DNA of 64,000 nt from Symbiodinium natans (lineage: Eukaryota > Sar > Dinophyceae > Suessiales > Symbiodiniaceae): positions 454,417-518,416 of the forward strand of contig CAJNDS010001691.1 in the NCBI GenBank assembly GCA_905221605.1, in the 5' to 3' direction. Every line of letters starts with the position of its first letter. The stretch's first letter is position 1. Shown in pieces: positions 23,419 to 32,851 of the stretch. The notes under the pieces are model-generated. The model searched no databases. It saw only the letters and a program-made list of their open reading frames with translations, and was not told the origin of the DNA. The translations under genes were made by a program, and so were the position numbers.

Positions 23419-26400
23419 CTCCTTGAGTGTCTCACTGCCCTTTCCACACCACCAACCGCTTCATGTCCCTGCGGAGGTGCTCTTTGGGTCACAATCCTAA
23501 TCCCCAGATTGGCTCTCTTGATGAGGGCGCTCACCGCTGTCTCGCTGTCTGTCCTCAACAGTACAGCAGACCCTGCAATGTCCAGTCCGAAAGCATTCAT
23601 CCAATAACGAATCCAGCTGGAGGTATTGTCAGCATTGGTCCCTACCAACAGACATCCAATCATTCTGGTTGACATTTCAGTCATGACCAGTACTTTCATG
23701 TTGGGAGCCGTCGGCTGGTCTTTCGCAAAAGTACCAGTTACCAGGTTGATGAAGCAGAAATCTGCTTGCAACGCCACGGGTCGGTCTTGAGCATCCTTGG
23801 TCCGACGATGCTGGGTTGTTCCTCTTGTCATCCGACAATGAGGACATTCGGACGAAAAAGGAATGTGGCCTCGCATCCGATGCAGCTCCATTTCTTCTTG
23901 CTTTTTCTTGGTCATTGACTGCACTGACTGCATCTGATCAACCTCCATCGGTCGTTGGCCATCATCCACATCCATGGGTCGAACCTCAGTTCTTCCAAAG
24001 GTTACTTTCTTTCGCTTTCCAGCATCACCTTGCAGGTAGATCCAAGGACATCCAGCCCAGGATACTCCATATCCCATGACTCCTTTCTTCTCGTGTCGCA
24101 GCGAAATCTCTCTTCGAGTGAACTTCACTTCCCAACCAGTATTCACCATCTGCTCGGTGCTCAAGATGTTGTGAGCCACATCTGCTACAACTCCAGTCAC
24201 ACACACCGATGTCAAACCAAGATACTGCTTTCCTTCATACATAGGCAGCAAGGCTCGGATGCGAACTCGCTCGAAGACATTCACCGGGGTATCGTTGGCT
24301 GCTGAGTACCTCTCATTAGGTCCCAACGCCTTCCGATCCAAAATCTGGAACTCATCCAAGTATCTTTTCGCAATCACAGTCACCGATGCTCCTGAGTCAA
24401 TCAACCACCATTTGCTTGCATCATCCTTTTCCATGCTTTTGACTTGATTCATCGGAGGTTTCATCAAAGACCGAACTGACTTAGATGGCAACATCTGAGA
24501 TAAATCGGTAGAGATCCGATGCTCCAACTCGGCAATCCGGACTCTCGTCTCAACTTCCCATGACCAATCTATCTCATCAGTACTCCGGGGAATCCACTCT
24601 TTTCTCACTTCATCGAGCAATCCTTCCAGAGGTTGCAACACAGATTCCACTCGGGCCTCTGACTCAGGTTCATTCCATTCACCTCCAGTTCGCTGGTAGT
24701 CACTCGACTCACCCTCTTGGGAGACTTCAGCAACTGTCTTCCCCTTTCCTTTGCCTTTTCCTTTGGGCTTTCCCTTTTCGGGCTTCTTCTTGGGATCTCC
24801 TTTTGCCTTGGCTTTCGCCTTAGCATTGGGGGAATTGGGCTTCTTGCCTGAATCTCCCTCCTTATACCAGCAATCGCGGGCATAATGTCCCTTTCCACCA
24901 CACACATAGCACTCCACATCCTTCTTGTTCTGGCTTGAAGCTCGTTTGCCAGCACCTTTGCTTGATTCGCGCTTGCCTTTCTGTTCCTTTCCTTTGCCTT
25001 TTGGTTTTCCTTCGTTGCCCTTTCCCTCATTGGGATCTCGAAAAGGTTGAAGCTTCGTGCCAGGGGCTTCTGACCACACCCTTTGTTGCACCTCAAACTT
25101 CAGAGCAACTCTTTTCAGATCTTCAAACGATTCACTATCGCCATGCAACAAGCAATGGCTTCTACACCGATCTGGCAAACTGCGCAGCAAAACCATAACC
25201 GAATCCGCTTCTTGGATCTGCAAACCACCAGCATGCACATCGGGATCAAGACTATTGAGCAGCTTGGTGTACTTGTTCAACTCATGCTCAATCTTTCGAA
25301 TGATCTCCGGAATACTGGGTGCTTTCACGGTTTGATTCACCAGCTGCGACCGAAAGAACAGGCATTCAGCTCGCGACTTCAGGCAAAACTCCTTCGCCAG
25401 CAATCTCAAAGCCACAAAACCAGATTGTTGATAAGTGCTCTCACTTTCAACATATGTCTGCAAAATCAGAGAACTCTTCTCATGATTTGCAAAAGTCTGT
25501 CGCAGGATGTGCATCAGCCTCGTCGACCTCTTCTGTTGCTCCACAGTAAGTCGATCCTGTTTCAGCCGAGACTCTTCTTGAGTCTTCACCGCATGCATGA
25601 GCTCATTGGGAAACACTTCTGAACCCAAACCAACCCAACTGGTCAGCTTCTCCATCCAGGTCAAGAATCCAAGAGCTTCAGAGATGCGATCCTTCCAAGA
25701 CGAAAAGTCAATGGTCGGCAAACTGGGCAACCATTTGTCCGATCGAGCAAACACATCCCTTTCCCTTTCTTGCTCCAGAGGTGGAGGTCTCAGTGGGGGA
25801 CTTGGGCTCGCCATCCGAAAAAGCTGGGTCCCCTTCGCAGGAGTACCCACTGGCGATGCACCTTGACATCCCGAAGAAGAACTGGGCATGTTCTCAGGAA
25901 CACCATCCTGAGGTAAGGGGGGATTCACCTGTTGCTGTTGCTGTGGCTGCTGTTGCTGATGCTGCTGTATCATCCACTGCTGATGCTGCTGCTGTTGCTG
26001 CACCATGGACGAAGTCATCGTTTGCATAAACTGCTGTTGCTGCACAACCAGTTGCTGCATCATGCTTTCCAATTCTCGCACTTGTCTCGTCAACCCTTGC
26101 ACGTCGGGTGATGTTTGTGATGGTGTCACCACAGGTTGAGGAGGTCCAGTGGATAGTCCTGGTGGTAACGAAGGACTTCCTACCGCTTGCTGAGGCAAAC
26201 CAGGGGGAAACGAAGGGCCTCCCATTGTCTGTTGGGGTGCTCCAGTAGCTACCCCATGAGGGCTTCTGGCGGGAGTTCGACCTCTGGGCACTGGGCCATA
26301 CACAGGTTGGCTTCCTTGTGCCAAACCTTGCACCCACAGTGGGTTGGGATTTCCCAAACCCGGAAAAGGGTCTACCCTTCGCCTTGTCTCAGCATCCATG

Positions 26401-26486
26401 ATGGGCACAGAGCTTCCACGCTCTCGTCCACCTCTTGGACTCCTCACATGAGCTCCACTGGTATGTCGTGGGGATGTATTCAACAT
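23403..26486 (-). CDS. copia gag, protease and integrase (truncated by frame break)
   Basis: 1,027 codons starting at an ATG (26,484-26,486); an alternative ATG lies at residue 30. Residues 80-195 are Pro/Gln-rich with a coiled-coil-like Gln stretch. Residues 255-470 form a gag-like helical region. A CCHC zinc knuckle, CYVCGGKGHYARDC, lies at 526-539 in Lys/Gly-rich surroundings. The aspartic protease motif WWLIDSGAS has Asp697. Integrase shows the HHCC zinc motif (His869, His874, Cys881, Cys884) and catalytic Asp909, Asp980 and Glu1015. Soon after Glu1015 the frame runs into a stop, while the true continuation is in the -1 frame. No slippery heptamer is visible at the junction, so a one-base deletion is the simplest explanation. 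Confidence 0.92.
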   Translation of the reverse strand: MLNTSPRHTSGAHVRSPRGGRERGSSVPIMDAETRRRVDPFPGLGNPNPLWVQGLAQGSQPVYGPVPRGRTPARSPHGVATGAPQQTMGGPSFPPGLPQQAVGSPSLPPGLSTGPPQPVVTPSQTSPDVQGLTRQVRELESMMQQLVVQQQQFMQTMTSSMVQQQQQHQQWMIQQHQQQQPQQQQQVNPPLPQDGVPENMPSSSSGCQGASPVGTPAKGTQLFRMASPSPPLRPPPLEQERERDVFARSDKWLPSLPTIDFSSWKDRISEALGFLTWMEKLTSWVGLGSEVFPNELMHAVKTQEESRLKQDRLTVEQQKRSTRLMHILRQTFANHEKSSLILQTYVESESTYQQSGFVALRLLAKEFCLKSRAECLFFRSQLVNQTVKAPSIPEIIRKIEHELNKYTKLLNSLDPDVHAGGLQIQEADSVMVLLRSLPDRCRSHCLLHGDSESFEDLKRVALKFEVQQRVWSEAPGTKLQPFRDPNEGKGNEGKPKGKGKEQKGKRESSKGAGKRASSQNKKDVECYVCGGKGHYARDCWYKEGDSGKKPNSPNAKAKAKAKGDPKKKPEKGKPKGKGKGKGKTVAEVSQEGESSDYQRTGGEWNEPESEARVESVLQPLEGLLDEVRKEWIPRSTDEIDWSWEVETRVRIAELEHRISTDLSQMLPSKSVRSLMKPPMNQVKSMEKDDASKWWLIDSGASVTVIAKRYLDEFQILDRKALGPNERYSAANDTPVNVFERVRIRALLPMYEGKQYLGLTSVCVTGVVADVAHNILSTEQMVNTGWEVKFTRREISLRHEKKGVMGYGVSWAGCPWIYLQGDAGKRKKVTFGRTEVRPMDVDDGQRPMEVDQMQSVQSMTKKKQEEMELHRMRGHIPFSSECPHCRMTRGTTQHRRTKDAQDRPVALQADFCFINLVTGTFAKDQPTAPNMKVLVMTEMSTRMIGCLLVGTNADNTSSWIRYWMNAFGLDIAGSAVLLRTDSETAVSALIKRANLGIRIVTQRAPPQGHEAVGGVERAVRHSRSCSAR

Positions 26487-26889
26487 AGTTCCTGAACTCA
26501 GGCTCCAGCCTGCAGTCTCTCCACAACGTCTTCTGGCGAAAATTCTCTCACCAACACCAGATGGTCCAGGCTCCTGAAGAACCTTAGTTCTACTCTACCA
26601 AGCACCGTATTCCTCCAAGATCGGTCACAACCAATCCAGTTCCAGACAAACCACCTTGCCCGGGCTCCAAAGTGCCTCAACAGCCGCTGAACCAACTGCT
26701 TCCAAGCCTGATGAGTCCGGATCCGCCTCCTCACAGGATAGGCTTCCCGGTACTCACTTACACGGTCCGAGTACAAGAGATTCCGGCCCACTGGCAGTCT
26801 GGGCTCCAAACCCAAACTTGCCTCCAGGCACTCACAGAGTCCTGACAGACAACCAAAGACCATACACGGGCTCGTACCACAAGGCACAA
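26487..26889 (-). other. 5' leader of the copia element
   Basis: About 400 bp between the primer-binding site and the gag ATG. An open frame of 156 codons (26,498-26,968) crosses the LTR edge and is probably not translated. Confidence 0.5.
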
Positions 26890-26901
26890 GCTCCGCTACC
26901 A
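26890..26901 (-). promoter_or_regulatory. primer-binding site
   Basis: The minus-strand word TGGTAGCGGAGC sits two bases after the CA end of the 5' LTR. It resembles the copia primer site complementary to the 3' end of initiator methionine tRNA (TGGTAGC/TGGTATC types). Confidence 0.75.
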
Positions 26902-26903
26902 CG

Positions 26904-27282
26904 TGAAAAACCGAAGGTCCCTCTGGTACCTTTTCCCTTGAAAGCACGAACCCTGACCTCTCACACAAGTGCGGACAGCTCTCTCTTTTTCACAGTCAGA
27001 GCCACTTGAGCCATGAGCCAAAAGTCACGAAGTGCACAAACTAAACGAATTCTCTCTTGTGAGCTTAAACTCAGCTTCAAAATGAAGTTCCTACACACTG
27101 CACACTCACTTTAAATAGCGTATTGGGCAAAAACACACTCGTATGATTTCCTTGGAAATCAACGAGGCATAAACCATCGAGGATGGGATGACACGGATTC
27201 CCAATCACTCCGAAGCAAAACAAACCTATACAAGCTGATCCAAAACATGACAAAAACATCACTGATCAGCCACAATCTTCCA
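26904..27282 (-). repeat. 5' LTR of the copia element
   Basis: 379 bp, same TG...CA ends as the left copy. Visible differences from the left copy are two close together near 27,080-27,083 and one near 27,189. It would contain the element's promoter. Confidence 0.93.
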
Positions 27283-27283
27283 C

Positions 27284-27408
27284 ACCCCAAACCCCTCCAC
27301 CTGCAAAGGCTCCTGGCACCAGCTCAAGTCCCTTGGAGATCCATCTGGCTAAGCCCTAATCTCCAGCTAACGATGCCTTGAAGGTCTTGGCCCGGAGACA
27401 ACCAGGCC
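27284..27408. repeat. inverted copy of the left flanking repeat
   Basis: The reverse complement matches 16,917-17,060 (TTAGCTGGAGATTAGGGC, GACTTGAGCTGGTGCC). It directly abuts the retrotransposon's right end. Confidence 0.75.
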
Positions 27409-28490
27409 CGCACCCAAAGTTGAGTGCCTACCTGCTCTTCTTGCAAACCAGCCCACCCACTGCTTCTAAGGATCCTCTTCAGAAGTTTGCCACGATCAGA
27501 AACCTCGCATCAAGTCCATGAACCCGAAACTTTGGGACGTTTCTCTTAGACTCACAGCCCTGAGTAGGAATTTCATAAGGGTTGTGTAATCCCTTTTAGA
27601 AACGGTCATATGGGGGGTGGAACATCTTAACCTGAACTTTAATGGACCTTTTCGTCGGACAAGGTCTTATTGGCCTTGACCTTGAAGAGGACGCCAGTCA
27701 ACAATAATTGTTATTAAGAAGAATAATCGCAACGGGAATGATGGGGCAAGTTCCAGCTGCAGTGATTTAGTCACTCGAATTTGGCTGAACCCTGCAGCAC
27801 ACCCTGCACCCCAAAACCCCAAACCAAAACCCAAAACCCCAAACTCTAAAACCCTGCAGAACGGTGGAGATGCACTTCTGACCCCCTACATTTCCAAGCC
27901 GCAAACCCTTGACCTAAGCCCCAGAACCTCAAACCTCAAAACCCAATTGCCAGCAGCCCTGTGCAGACGCTCGCGTTCTTGTGGATGAAGCTTTCTGTCG
28001 TGCAGTACTGGTTGCACGCATGTGGGTATTTTCCAAAGAAGGGAACCTTAAATAGAAGAAAATCTTCTAAAAGGATTTCCAAACTGGGGTGTCCCCATTT
28101 TCGGAAACCCCCAGGTAAGACCGTAAGACCTAACAGTTCCAACTACTCCTTCCTTAACCCGAAACCCAAAATCAAAACAGAGCTGCAGGGTTTGGAAGTT
28201 GCTTCCGGTGGGTTATTCGCAACAAGTTGAGTGTGTGTGTTTCTCTATTTGAACAGGTGTTCTTCTTGCGGATACCTTCTGAATTTCACACAATCATTGG
28301 AATTAAAAAAGTGCTCTCAGGCCTGTCACCTTCGTGCCGTGGCCGAGAAGAACGGCTGTACCATTGGGACACAAGAAAACGGCTTAGCTCCTTTACCGAA
28401 CCTGACAAATTGCCACATGGTATGCTGCCCTGAAGGCATCGCAGGTCTTAGTGTCAGATTTCAGGCCCGCCGAGCTTTCCTTTTCCCAAA
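27409..28490. other. no gene recognised
   Basis: Contains the direct copy (27,798-27,872) of the repeat at 16,824-16,912 and a segment at 28,040-28,115 (GTGTCCCCATTTTCGGAAAC) that recurs at 57,422-57,450. Open frames are short and conflicting. Confidence 0.4.
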
Positions 28491-28646
28491 ACTCAGACAA
28501 TTTTCTTCAGATTCAGCAGCAGAGTCATACACAGCAACACTTTTTTTTTTTTTTTAGTTCAAATTGCCTTTGCCCGTCTGAAAAGAATTTTTCTCTTGCC
28601 TTGTTTTTTGTCGGAATGATCTCTCGGTTGAGTTGCAAGCTTCAGA
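28491..28646 (+). repeat. direct repeat, copy 1
   Basis: About 155 bp, from CTCAGACAATTTTCTTCAGA to GAGTTGCAAGCTTCAG, repeated at 31,031-31,185 with small differences, including the length of an internal T run. Confidence 0.8.
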
Positions 28647-28749
28647 TTCTGCTTTGCGAGTACTGGTCCTCATCCCCAAGCCCGTGCGTGCAGCTCTTTC
28701 GGCAGGCTTCAAGAGTTGGGTCGAAGATGTTGTGGAGGTTGGTGTGAGA

Positions 28750-29317
28750 CTCGTTTCAGCAGCAGTTCAAGTCGATCCTGTGGTGCTGCTGGATGACGTT
28801 GATGACGTCAGTGTTGATGACGTGGAAATTGACGTAGTGGTGCTGGAAGTTGTGCAATGTGCTGTGGGTGCTGTGGAAGTACCGCTAGTGGAGCTGCCGA
28901 GGAGGTGGTTGTGCTGGAGGTTGTGGTGGAAGTGCTGCGGGTGCTGGTGGAGGTGCTGCTGGTGGAGCTGAGCGACGAGGTGGTGGTGCCAGAGGTTGTG
29001 GTGGAGGTGCTGCGGGTGCTGGTGGAGGTGCTGCTGGTGGAAGTGCTGCTGGTGGAAGTGCTGCTGGTGGAGCTGATCGAGGAGGTGGTTGTGGTGGAGG
29101 TTGTGCTGGATGTGCTGCGGGTGCTGGTGGAGCTGACCGTGGAGGAAGTCGTTGGCTTGTCGTTGTCGTGACGGAGGTTGTTGTTGTGACGGATGTTGTT
29201 GCCGAGATACTCGTCGTGCTAGTGGAAGATGTTGTACTTGTGCTGGAGACAGAGCTGGTTGTGCTGGAAGTGGAAGTGGAAGTGCTTGTACTTGATGTAG
29301 AAGTCTTGCGTGGTCGT
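28750..29317 (-). repeat. Ser/Thr-codon repeat, possible mucin-like coding tract
   Basis: A tandem of degenerate trinucleotides (AGC, ACC, TCC, ACA on the minus strand). One minus frame near 29,170-29,300 reads TSTSSTSTSTSTSSTTSSVS. A different frame continues Ser/Thr-rich from about 29,160 to 28,890. It lies immediately downstream of the kelch stop codon, so it may once have been a Ser/Thr-rich tail of that gene, now out of frame, or simply an expanded repeat. Confidence 0.5.
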
Positions 29318-29960
29318 TCATGTTGAAGTGCGATATACCCACACATCATTTAGGACCTGCTGCCCGTTCCAACCCCCGAAGATGTACATCTGGCTCCCAT
29401 CCCAGGCTGCTGAGTGATAGGCTCGCACGGAAGCTCCACTCTCCAGCACCGTCCATGCGTTTGCAGCTGCATCATACTGAAACCTTTTTACTGACTTTGA
29501 TGATTTTGGATCCCTAGCAAGAATAAAAATAGTTGCTGTTTCTTAGGAATTAAAGTACCCAAAAAATCGAAAACTATTCCCAACATCCCAAGAAACAAGC
29601 TGTCAAGGTTAGAAGATCCATCGGTGCCACCCGAAGATGAACATCGAAGTAGCTGGCTGATCCCAAACTGCTGCATGACCTTCCCGCGCGGAGGGACTGG
29701 TACCGCTGGGCGACAGCTCATTCCAGGCTTCTTGGTCGTAGTCAAACTCCCATAGGTCTGACAACTGGATTGACACCGAAGAGCATCTTCTTGCTGCCGG
29801 AATCCCACACGGCCACGTGGCTCCAGCGGGCTGTGGGAGTCGCTTGAATCGACTGCTCCAACAGTTCTTCGCGGCATCGCATGCACAGATCAAGGCTTCA
29901 TTTGTGTCCAAGTTCTGACCACCCGCATTGTCGTTGGAGTTCCAGACAAGTGAAGTGGCA
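29318..29960 (-). pseudogene. kelch-repeat gene, frame-broken
   Basis: At least three kelch blades are readable on the minus strand: SIQATPTARWSHVAVWDSG...KMLFG; LSDLWEFDYDQEAWNEL...REGHAAVWD...MFIFG; and YDAAANAWTVLESG...AYHSAAWD...MYIFGG...NDVWVY, followed by a stop at 29,318-29,320. Kelch blades form beta-propellers for protein binding. The blades lie in three frames: one extra base follows the first FG and another sits inside the second (near 29,625). The last exon (29,318-29,483) joins the previous one (ending 29,597) across an intron at 29,484-29,596 that restores DSLFQYDAAANAW exactly. Two single-base shifts suggest a pseudogene or assembly errors. Confidence 0.7.
29484..29596 (-). mobile_element. 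introner-like intron in the kelch gene (X family)
   Basis: A 113-bp intron with GT donor and AG acceptor. The 5-bp word GAAAC (plus strand) flanks the element at 29,479-29,483 and 29,592-29,596. On the minus strand the first copy GTTTC begins the intron, and the second starts the next exon right after AAAAAG. Removing it restores the kelch reading. The body (CTGTTTCTTAGGAATTAAAGTACC) matches the units tandemly repeated at 58,036-58,455. Confidence 0.75.
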
Positions 29961-31030
29961 TATCGCGGTTCGGACAGGTCAGATGGACTAGATGTGCATG
30001 ACATCCAAGCAGTTTTATGCTGCATTGCAGCAGTTGTAACATTCCGCCTCGTCAATGATCTGCGACTATGTGTTTCTGAACTCAGTGACTTGAGCTCTAA
30101 ACGTTCAAGCATGTGCGACTAGGAGAACATCAGGTTACATGGGTCGCTCTCGATCCCAAAACAGAATGCGTAACACGTCTAGGTTGTTTACGGGAAATAA
30201 GAAGGCTTGCACCCAAAAAACCTAAACTCCCCAAAAAATATTTGTAAGCATTTGCAGATTAAAGGCATATGACACGAACACTTTGAAGTTTCGCTTCTAA
30301 GAGGCGTCTCAAAGGCTGTGCAAAAGAAGTTTTTGCAAAACTTGTTGCTTTGGACAGCTCTGTGTTTGCAAGGCTACCAAGCAACAACTCAACAGCCCCT
30401 GTCAAAATGTATTGCCACCGGGTTCCCACAATGCCTGACTCTTTGCACTCAAAGGAGTTGCAACCTTTTCCGATTGGCACAAAGCTGATGGAAGGTCCAA
30501 TCCTGGCAAATCAAGACAGCTGCTAATATGCTGTGGGGTGCTGCCAAAAACCAAGGTGGCGCAACTAGCTAGCTGGTTTGCAAGTTAGGAGGACGGCTGG
30601 AATGGCCCCTGGCAGTAAGTCAGTGACAGGAATATCGGCTGTGAGTCATGTCGTACCTGATGCGGCAAGCATGCCACCTTTCTGCTCTGCACCCCTGCAA
30701 GTCACTTTGTCTTAGCAACGCTTCCACTGCTTTCGATAAGGAGGATCTTCTGACTCTTGTATTGCGGGCACTCTCTTGTAAACCGTGTGGAGTTCAGTGT
30801 GCCTTGAATTTCTGTTTGGCCATTTTGGAGAATCAAAGACAAGAGAATTTGTCAAAAAAGTCGAATGGAATGGAAATCGAGGCTGGGCGACTCTCAAGTC
30901 GTTCTGGCCATGATGAGAGGTCAGTGTGATCTTTTTTTCAATGTTAGCAAGAACTGCAAAAACATTGGTTTTTCTTTTTGAACTTTGGAGAAATCGAGAA
31001 AACACTGGAAAGAAGCCAGAGTCGTGACAC
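29961..31030. other. no supported gene
   Basis: The kelch frame may extend upstream to about 30,110, but no blade motif is visible there. The rest is AT-richer with short conflicting frames. Confidence 0.35.
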
Positions 31031-31185
31031 TCAGACAATTTTCTTCAGATTCAGCAGCAGATTCATACACAGCAACACTTTTTGTTTTTTTCAGTTCAAA
31101 TTGCCTTCGCCCGTCTGAACTCTTGCTTTTGTTCAATGGTTTTTTGTTGGGATGATCTCTCAGTTGAGTTGCAAGCTTCAGAAAG
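31031..31185 (+). repeat. direct repeat, copy 2
   Basis: Second copy of the 155-bp repeat at 28,491-28,646. The pair brackets the kelch locus. Confidence 0.8.
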
Positions 31186-31400
31186 AGAGAGTTTCGAGAA
31201 ACCGCCCTGAACTAAAACACAAACAGATCGTTCAGCAAGTGTTTTGGTGAGTGCTGTCAGCCCGGTAAGCTGTCGATTGACCAGAAAGACAGTGAAAAAA
31301 TTGCAATCGGAACTTAAGAGATCCATAAGAATGTGCATTTTGTGGTTTCGGCTGTTTTTCTGTGTGTGCATGCACAAGAGTGTTGTGGATGTGTGTGTGT

Positions 31401-31500
31401 NNNNNNNNNNNNNNNNNNNNNNNNNNNNNNNNNNNNNNNNNNNNNNNNNNNNNNNNNNNNNNNNNNNNNNNNNNNNNNNNNNNNNNNNNNNNNNNNNNNN
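31401..31500. other. assembly gap (100 N)
   Basis: Exactly one hundred N. It follows a GT-rich run and precedes a satellite, which is a typical place for assembly failure. Confidence 0.99.
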
Positions 31501-31528
31501 TATTAAGCAAAAAAATCTAGATTATAAG

Positions 31529-32626
31529 ATGCAAGACAAAGCGGCACCACGCTATTCGGCTTCTGACATTCCATGCTCGGCTAGCAGTATTCCACCGATG
31601 CAAGTCAAAGCGGCACCACACTACTCGGCTTCTGATATCCCATGCTCGGCTAGCAGTGTTCCCACCGATGCAAATCAAAGCGGTACCACGCTATTCGACT
31701 TCTAATATCCCATGCTCGGCTAGCAATATTCCCACCGATGCAAGTCAAAGCGGCACCACGCTATTCGGCTTCTGACATCCCATGCTCGGCTAGCAGTGTT
31801 CCCACCGATGCAAATCAAAGCGGCGCCACACTACTCAGAAGCCATATGCTCGGCTAACAGTGTTCCCATCGACGTAAGTCAAAGCACGCAAGTCAAAGCG
31901 GCACCACACTACTCGCTTCTTACATCCCATGCTCGGCTAGCAGTGTTCCCACCGATGCAAGTCAAAGCGGCACCACGCTACTCGGCTTCTGCCATCCCAT
32001 GCTCGGCTAGCAATGTTCCCACCGATGAAAGTCAAAGCGGCGCCAGGCTATTCGGCTTCTGACATCCCATGCTCGGCTAGCAGTGTTCCCACCGATGCAA
32101 GTCAAAGCGGCACCACGCTACTCGGCTTCTGACCTCCCATGCTCGGCTAACAGTATTCCCACCGATGCAAATCAAAGCGGCACCACGCTACTCGGCTCCT
32201 GACATCCCATGCTCGGCTAGCAGTGTTCCCACCGATGCAAGTCAAAGCGGCACCACGCTACTCGGCTTCTGACATCCCATGCTCGGCTAGCAGTGTTCCC
32301 ACCGATGCAAGTCAAAGCGGCGCCACGCTACTCGGCTTCTGACCTCCCATGCTCGGCTAGCAGTATTCCCACCGATGCAAATCAAAGCGGCACCACGCTA
32401 CTCGGCTATTGACATCCCATGCTCGGCTAGCAGTCCCAAAGGGTCCTAAGTACCTACATCGTAGAAAGTAGGGTTTCTATAAAAGGAACTACTATTATGG
32501 TTTGGGTAAGTGACCCTCATGTAGGTACTTAGGATTCTTCGGGAGTGTTCCCACCGATGCAAGTCAAAGCGACACCACGCTACTCGGCTTCTGACATCCC
32601 ATGCTCGGCCAGCAGTGTTCCCACCG
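31529..32626 (+). repeat. 70-bp satellite array
   Basis: About 14 copies of a 70-bp unit (GCAAGTCAAAGCGGCACCAC ... CATGCTCGGCTAGCAGTGTT ... CCCACCGAT). Units are 90-98 percent alike by eye; one unit near 31,835-31,890 is shortened and rearranged. The array is interrupted by a 109-bp element at 32,435-32,543. The left end is near the assembly gap, so the true length is unknown. Confidence 0.92.
32435..32543. mobile_element. 109-bp inverted-repeat element inserted in satellite
   Basis: Terminal inverted repeats of about 23 bp (TCCTAAGTACCTAC near each end, three mismatches) enclose a short AT-rich core. The element splits a satellite unit exactly between GCTAGCAGT and GTTCCC and is flanked by a 3-bp duplication, AGT, at 32,432-32,434 and 32,544-32,546. 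It resembles the intron elements elsewhere in the window but is not in a gene. Confidence 0.85.
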
Positions 32627-32851
32627 TGACACGTCCGGCCTGCCGGGAAGCGTTGCCCCGATCTCGGGGTCCAGCTGGACGGCGAGCAGCGTAAAAATCA
32701 GATACGACCTGGCTAACACGCAAGCCCGAGACAAAATGGGCGGCGTGGATTCTGCAAATATCTTGCAATCGTAGGGAAGGTTCATATTCAGAAGATCCAG
32801 AGATTCAGTGCTCTGAGTCCTTACGGATAAAGCCAAGATGCCTGCTGCCAT
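32627..32851 (-). CDS. possible exon, function unknown
   Basis: A minus-strand frame begins MAAGILALSVRTQSTESLDL and includes a hydrophobic stretch (SYLIFTLLAVQL). It abuts the satellite. Weak support; another frame is also open. Confidence 0.25.

Larger units (their letters stand above)
17373..27282 (-). mobile_element. Ty1/copia LTR retrotransposon, nearly complete
   Basis: The element has two direct 379-bp LTRs bounded by TG...CA. Reading on the minus strand, the order is 5' LTR (right), primer-binding site, gag-protease-integrase ORF, RT-RNase H ORF, polypurine tract and 3' LTR (left). Integrase before reverse transcriptase is the Ty1/copia order. The LTR copies differ at only about three positions, so insertion was recent. 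No matching short target duplication is visible: the left flank ends in CCTACG and the right begins CACCCC. Both flanks are repeat DNA and carry inverted copies of one unit. One frame break within integrase probably prevents autonomous movement unless ribosomes shift there. Confidence 0.93.

Noticed and set aside
23403..23440. Programmed -1 ribosomal frameshift between the copia ORFs
   Set aside because: No slippery heptamer is visible, and the junction lies inside integrase, not between gag and pol, so a deletion is simpler.
28857..29171. Val/Glu/Leu-rich plus-strand frame
   Set aside because: It is the complement of a trinucleotide repeat tract; the apparent protein is an artefact of the repeat.
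31796..32062. Plus-strand ORFs in the satellite
   Set aside because: The 70-bp period is not a multiple of three, so the frame changes with each unit; no selection is expected.
31529..32626. CRISPR-like array
   Set aside because: The 70-bp units are contiguous with no unique spacers; this is a eukaryotic satellite.
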